This document shows positions 33,154-36,131 of a stretch of DNA of 36,131 nt, piece by piece. Made by a program: the position numbers and the translations under genes. Position 1 is the stretch's first letter, and the number at the start of each line of letters is the position of its first letter. Source of the DNA: Verrucomicrobiota bacterium (GTDB lineage: Bacteria; Chlamydiota; Chlamydiia; Chlamydiales; JAEYWL01); contig JAEYWL010000104.1 in the NCBI GenBank assembly GCA_023428915.1, forward strand, positions 1 to 36,131, given 5' to 3'. The notes under the pieces were generated by a model. That model was not told the origin of the DNA, did not search any database, and worked only from the letters and a program-made list of their open reading frames with translations.

Positions 33154-34299
33154 TTACAGAATAGTCTCTAAAGGGCGGCCGAGCCCTTGAACAGTGATTT
33201 TACTATCAAGGGAAAAAGTTTCATTGCCTGGATAAATGATAAAGAGGTGGTCAAGTTTAAGATCATGCAAAGCTATGCGCATGGAAGCTGTGATTTTGGG
33301 ATAATCCGTATACTTGATTTCAAAGCCTAACCTTTTTCCATTTTTGAGGATAAAAAGATCTAGCTCAGCTCCTGCTTGCGTTTTCCAAAAGTAGCAGTCC
33401 TCAGCCCTGACTTGCAGTTGACGGCAGATTTCTTCAATGGCAAAGCCTTCCCAGATAGCACCTAATTTGGGATGGAAATCGAGGTCGTGTTCTGTGCTTA
33501 TGCCAAGCAATGCATTCAGAATTCCGCTATCTCTGAAATAGATTTTAGGCGATTTGACCTGACGCTTTCCCAAATTCTCATACCAGGGAGAAAGAAGGCG
33601 GATAATAAAAGTCCCCACTAAGATGTCTAAGTATCTACGTACAGTGTGGTCAGAAGCACCTAATGACCGTCCTATTTCACTCGCATTGAAAATCTGTCCA
33701 TGGTAATGCGCCAACATCAACCAAAATCGCCTCATCTGCTGCGGGGGGATTTGAAAGCCAAGACTGGGGATATCTCGTTCTAAAAACGTTGTCATGTAAG
33801 CCTGTCGCCAAAGCATGCTATCTTCATCTCGCAAAGCTAAAAATGACCGGGGAAAGCCCCCTCTTAAGAGCAATTTTGAGCTAAAATTTACCTCTTCTTG
33901 AGAAAATGGCATAAGCTCTAAATAACCAATACGACCCGCTAGCGTTTCAGAAGACTGATGAATGAGTTCACGTGAAGCACTCCCCAGAATTAAGAACTTT
34001 CTTTTTTCATTTTCATCGATCAAGACGCGCAAAACGGGAAATAGCTCAGGACGTAATTGGATTTCATCAATGACAATTAACCCAGAAGCTGGTTTTGAAA
34101 GAGCTAACAATGGATTTTCTAATTTAGCTAAATCCAAAGGATTTTCAAGATCAAAACGTCTTACCGCTTCCATTGGGTGTTTTTCAACAAACATTTTGGA
34201 TAGAGTGGTTTTTCCAACTTGGCGAGGTCCGAGCAGTGCACAAGCAGAATGTATATGGAATTGTTTTGTAATTTCTTCTAAATAAAAAGGTCTATCCAT
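33154..34299 (-). CDS. AAA ATPase with C-terminal DUF4143 domain
   Basis: The N-terminal ATPase part has Walker A GPRQVGKT (24-31), Walker B LIVIDEIQ (74-81) and the conserved GSASRELI region. The C-terminal DUF4143 part has a winged-helix segment (SLGASDHTVRRYLDILVG) and a nuclease-like end (GAELDLFILKNGKRLGFEIKYTD). The family is very common in accessory DNA of bacteria and archaea, often with toxin-antitoxin genes; its job is not known. The gene is single here, converging on the TPR gene with only 10 bp between stops. Its ribosome binding site is inside a hairpin (34306-34344). Confidence 0.88.
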   Translation of the reverse strand: MDRPFYLEEITKQFHIHSACALLGPRQVGKTTLSKMFVEKHPMEAVRRFDLENPLDLAKLENPLLALSKPASGLIVIDEIQLRPELFPVLRVLIDENEKRKFLILGSASRELIHQSSETLAGRIGYLELMPFSQEEVNFSSKLLLRGGFPRSFLALRDEDSMLWRQAYMTTFLERDIPSLGFQIPPQQMRRFWLMLAHYHGQIFNASEIGRSLGASDHTVRRYLDILVGTFIIRLLSPWYENLGKRQVKSPKIYFRDSGILNALLGISTEHDLDFHPKLGAIWEGFAIEEICRQLQVRAEDCYFWKTQAGAELDLFILKNGKRLGFEIKYTDYPKITASMRIALHDLKLDHLFIIYPGNETFSLDSKITVQGLGRPLETIL

Positions 34300-34305
34300 T
34301 AAAAT

Positions 34306-34344
34306 ACCTTGTAAATTCGAGATAACACTTCGAATTTACAAGGT
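34306..34344 (-). promoter_or_regulatory. Leader hairpin that covers the ribosome binding site of the AAA/DUF4143 gene
   Basis: On the minus strand ACCTTGTAAATTCGA pairs perfectly with TCGAATTTACAAGGT (15 bp, 9-base loop), and the second arm contains AAGGT, the only Shine-Dalgarno-like sequence, 6 bases before the ATG. If it folds in RNA it would restrict translation. As DNA it could also be a palindromic operator. Confidence 0.5.
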
Positions 34345-34381
34345 GTTTTTGTTTTTTTTCAAGTTTTTTGATCTGTCTTTT

Positions 34382-34429
34382 AAACTGCAACATGCCATTT
34401 CTCTTGGCAATGCCTATGCTTTGTACAAT
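34382..34429 (+). pseudogene. 48-bp fragment of the TPR gene
   Basis: This stretch matches 32910-32957, inside the 3' part of the TPR gene, at 46 of 48 positions (AAACTGCA then GCCATTTCTCTTGGCAATGC). It encodes no usable product here. Its position on the far side of the AAA/DUF4143 gene, in the same orientation as the TPR gene, suggests a lost duplicate. Confidence 0.8.
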
Positions 34430-34470
34430 GGCTTATAAAGACAAAGAATCGCGATAGCGGCAGATAATTT

Positions 34471-34542
34471 CGTGCCCGTGCCTGAATTATACCTCTGTAT
34501 AACATAAATATTTTCAGAAGTAATTTTTCGGGCACGGGCACG
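34471..34542. repeat. GTGCCC inverted repeat downstream of fumC, copy 4
   Basis: CGTGCCCGTGCC (34471-34482) is the exact reverse complement of GGCACGGGCACG (34531-34542); pairing extends to 16 bp with one wobble. The stem lies 17-90 bases after the fumC stop, but no T-run follows on the minus strand, so its effect on transcription is uncertain. The same words occur at 3839, 5089 and 13999. The 260-bp space 34300-34559 holds this, the TPR fragment and the leader hairpin. Confidence 0.65.
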
Positions 34543-34559
34543 TAGACACTTAATAGGAT

Positions 34560-35966
34560 CTATTTCTCACTTGGTCCTAGCATGTCCTCGGGGCGCACCC
34601 ACTTGTCAAAGTCTTCAGCGGTAATAAATCCGAGCTCTATGCCGGCTTGCTTTAAGGTGAGTTTCTTTTCGTAGGCTGTGTGGGCTATTTTGGCCGACTT
34701 GTCATAACCTATATGGGGGCTTAAAGCTGTTACCAGCATCAAGGATCCCTCTACATATTTTTGTATTTGTTCCAGGTTAGGTTTTAAGCCGACAACAAGA
34801 TGTTCTGTAAAAGAATGCATACTGTCTGTAAGGATTTCAATTGAATGCAGCATGTTAAAAATAATTACAGGCTTATAGACATTCAATTCGAAGTTGCCCT
34901 GCGAACCTGCAAGCGCAATAGCCGTATCATTGCCGATGACTTGCACGCTAACCATGCAAAGCGCTTCACACTGCGTGGGGTTGACTTTTCCTGGCATTAT
35001 TGAAGAGCCAGGTTCATTTGCCGGTAAAATAAGCTCGCTTAAGCCGCAACGGGGGCCGGAACCCATCCAGCGCACATCATTGCCGATCTTCATAAGGGAG
35101 CAAGCTAATGTTCGCAGGGCTGCGCTGGCAAACACCAAAGCGTCATTGGCCGCCAGGTAGGCAAATTTATTTTTCGCTGGAATAAAAGGGAGCTGTGTCA
35201 TTGCAGCTATCTCTTGACAAACTTTTTCAGAAAATCCTTTTACAGTATTTAATCCTGTTCCGACTGCAGTGCCGCCAATAGGAAGTTCTAAAATGCCAGG
35301 CATGGCCATTTCGATCCTTTGAATATCCATATCCAACTGCGCGACATAGCCGGAAAATTCTTGGCCAAGCGTAAGCGGCACGGCATCCATTAAATGGGTT
35401 CTGCCAATTTTAATGACGGCTTTAAATTCTTCAGCTTTTTTGTGCAATTCATTGCGCAGATACTGTGCAGAAGCCAATAGTTTTTGCATTTCCAGGGAAG
35501 TGGCGATATGCATTGCAGTAGGGAAAGTGTCGTTAGAGGACTGCGACATATTGACATGGTCATTTGGGTGGATAAGTTGTTTATCTCCCAATTTGCCTCC
35601 CATGCGCTCGATTGAGCGGTTGGCGATCACCTCATTTACATTCATATTTGTTTGCGTACCGCTGCCAGTCTGCCAAATCCTCAAAGGAAAATGCTCGTAA
35701 AGCTTTCCGGCAATCACTTCATCAGCGCTCTGTTTTATTTGCTCAGCTTTATCGGCCGGCAGCCTGCCTAACTGCTCATTAACTGCGGCTGCCGCTTTTT
35801 TTAAAATGCCGAATGCCCTAATCAGGGCATGCGGCATTAAATCGTGGCCTATTGAGAAGTTATGAAGGGACCTGAATGTTTGCGCACCGTAGTATTTATC
35901 ATTCGGCACTTCGACAGTGCCCATGCTGTCGCTTTCTTGTCTTGTTGTCTGATTATTTGACACCAT
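34560..35966 (-). CDS. fumC: Fumarate hydratase class II
   Basis: This iron-independent enzyme interconverts fumarate and malate in the TCA cycle. The 468 residues show the superfamily signature GSSIMPGKVNP (320-330), WQTGSGTQTNMNVNEVIANR, SSNDTFPTAMH and the catalytic His191 in GRTHLMDAVP. These separate fumarase from argininosuccinate lyase and aspartase-like members (the AQT at 28-30 and HPNDHVN at 133-139 favour fumarase). The start overlaps none but follows the phosphate transporter stop by 3 bases, with GAGG inside the transporter end, so they are probably in one operon. Confidence 0.96.
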   Translation of the reverse strand: MVSNNQTTRQESDSMGTVEVPNDKYYGAQTFRSLHNFSIGHDLMPHALIRAFGILKKAAAAVNEQLGRLPADKAEQIKQSADEVIAGKLYEHFPLRIWQTGSGTQTNMNVNEVIANRSIERMGGKLGDKQLIHPNDHVNMSQSSNDTFPTAMHIATSLEMQKLLASAQYLRNELHKKAEEFKAVIKIGRTHLMDAVPLTLGQEFSGYVAQLDMDIQRIEMAMPGILELPIGGTAVGTGLNTVKGFSEKVCQEIAAMTQLPFIPAKNKFAYLAANDALVFASAALRTLACSLMKIGNDVRWMGSGPRCGLSELILPANEPGSSIMPGKVNPTQCEALCMVSVQVIGNDTAIALAGSQGNFELNVYKPVIIFNMLHSIEILTDSMHSFTEHLVVGLKPNLEQIQKYVEGSLMLVTALSPHIGYDKSAKIAHTAYEKKLTLKQAGIELGFITAEDFDKWVRPEDMLGPSEK

Positions 35967-35969
35967 AAT

Positions 35970-36131
35970 TCACCTCAATGTCTTGATATAAAGTAAATAA
36001 ATAACACCTGAAAGGATGCCTGAAAAAGGAATGGTAATAATCCAGGCCCAAATAATGCTTCCGGCTATATCCCAGCGTACAGCAGAATTTTTATTTTTTA
36101 ATGACCCTACTCCAATAATAGAACCTATAAT
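35970..36131 (-). CDS. PiT-family inorganic phosphate transporter, 3' end (5' part outside window)
   Basis: The last 53 codons read IIGSIIGVGSLKNKNSAVRW, then DIAGSIIWAWIITIPFSGIL, then SGVIYLLYIKTLR and stop. This is the second half of the repeated PHO4 signature (G-x-G-x-x-K/N-x-x-x-AVRW) followed by the closing membrane helix of PiT proteins, which bring phosphate in with a cation. The gene ends 3 bases before fumC on the same strand. Only the end is visible, so the ion and the full length cannot be stated. Confidence 0.75.
   Translation of the reverse strand: MIGSIIGVGSLKNKNSAVRWDIAGSIIWAWIITIPFSGILSGVIYLLYIKTLR

Noticed and set aside
33154..34299. Toxin-antitoxin pair at the AAA/DUF4143 gene
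   Set aside because: No partner open frame is present on either side; only repeat DNA and the TPR fragment are seen.
34330..34360. T-rich tract after the 34306-34344 hairpin as a plus-strand terminator
   Set aside because: No plus-strand gene ends just before it; the TPR gene ends 1.2 kb upstream with a convergent gene between, so leader function for the minus-strand gene is more likely.
1..36131. tRNA, rRNA or tmRNA genes
   Set aside because: Intergenic spaces are short and none shows a cloverleaf with a TTCGA-type T-loop and CCA-compatible acceptor stem by eye.

Overview
The window looks like chromosomal DNA from an environmental (amoeba- or protist-associated) member of the Chlamydiae. 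The main evidence is a seven-gene V-type ATPase operon that contains the DUF2764 protein and lacks separate F and G subunits. Transaldolase lies beside that operon, as in Chlamydia. A 52-aa protein resembles the Chlamydiae/Verrucomicrobia small basic protein family, and a PlsC-ACP-AMP ligase fusion and a large TPR protein are also present. Class II fructose-bisphosphate aldolase, fumarase C, and unusually repeat-rich intergenic DNA fit a chlamydia-like lineage better than the reduced Chlamydia genus. No species can be named from this sequence alone.

Layout. 1-580: 3' part of an FKBP-type prolyl isomerase. 820-5000, minus strand: RNase Y, a CorC/CNNM-type CBS membrane protein, YbeY and two very small basic proteins. 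5184-6563: an Ala/Glu/Lys-rich protein of unknown function. 6676-11965, minus strand: HolC, a DUF502 membrane protein, 3-methyladenine DNA glycosylase, RNase R, transaldolase and a zinc-ribbon protein. 12238-13900, minus strand: three exported proteins of unknown function, one of them a probable lipoprotein. 14136-21643, plus strand: V-ATPase genes E, DUF2764, A, B, D, I, K. 21800-24523: the three-part acyl-lipid enzyme. 24571-28659, minus strand: a predicted caspase-like (clan CD) protein, a small membrane protein, a LysM coiled-coil protein and class II aldolase. 28921-33143, plus strand: a YyaL/DUF255 protein and the TPR protein. 33154-36131, minus strand: an AAA/DUF4143 ATPase, fumarase C and the 3' end of a PiT phosphate transporter.

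Function. Most of the window is housekeeping: RNA decay and ribosome maturation (RNase Y, RNase R, YbeY), DNA repair and replication, ion-motive energetics, central carbon metabolism and phospholipid acylation. Accessory material is confined to the caspase-like gene, the AAA/DUF4143 gene, the 459-aa protein and the intergenic spaces.

The most distinctive signal is between genes. Several families of imperfectly palindromic repeats recur in both orientations. One family of about 105-118 bp has an inverted pair 14 kb apart. A second palindromic family surrounds one of those copies. Long hairpins lie beside the ATPase operon and in a divergent intergenic region, and short GTGCCC-rich tracts recur at four loci. 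The best protein-level lead is the caspase-like gene, whose N-terminal half has a two-lobed hydrophobic segment like that of chlamydial inclusion-membrane proteins. I saw no tRNA, rRNA, CRISPR array or intact insertion sequence.
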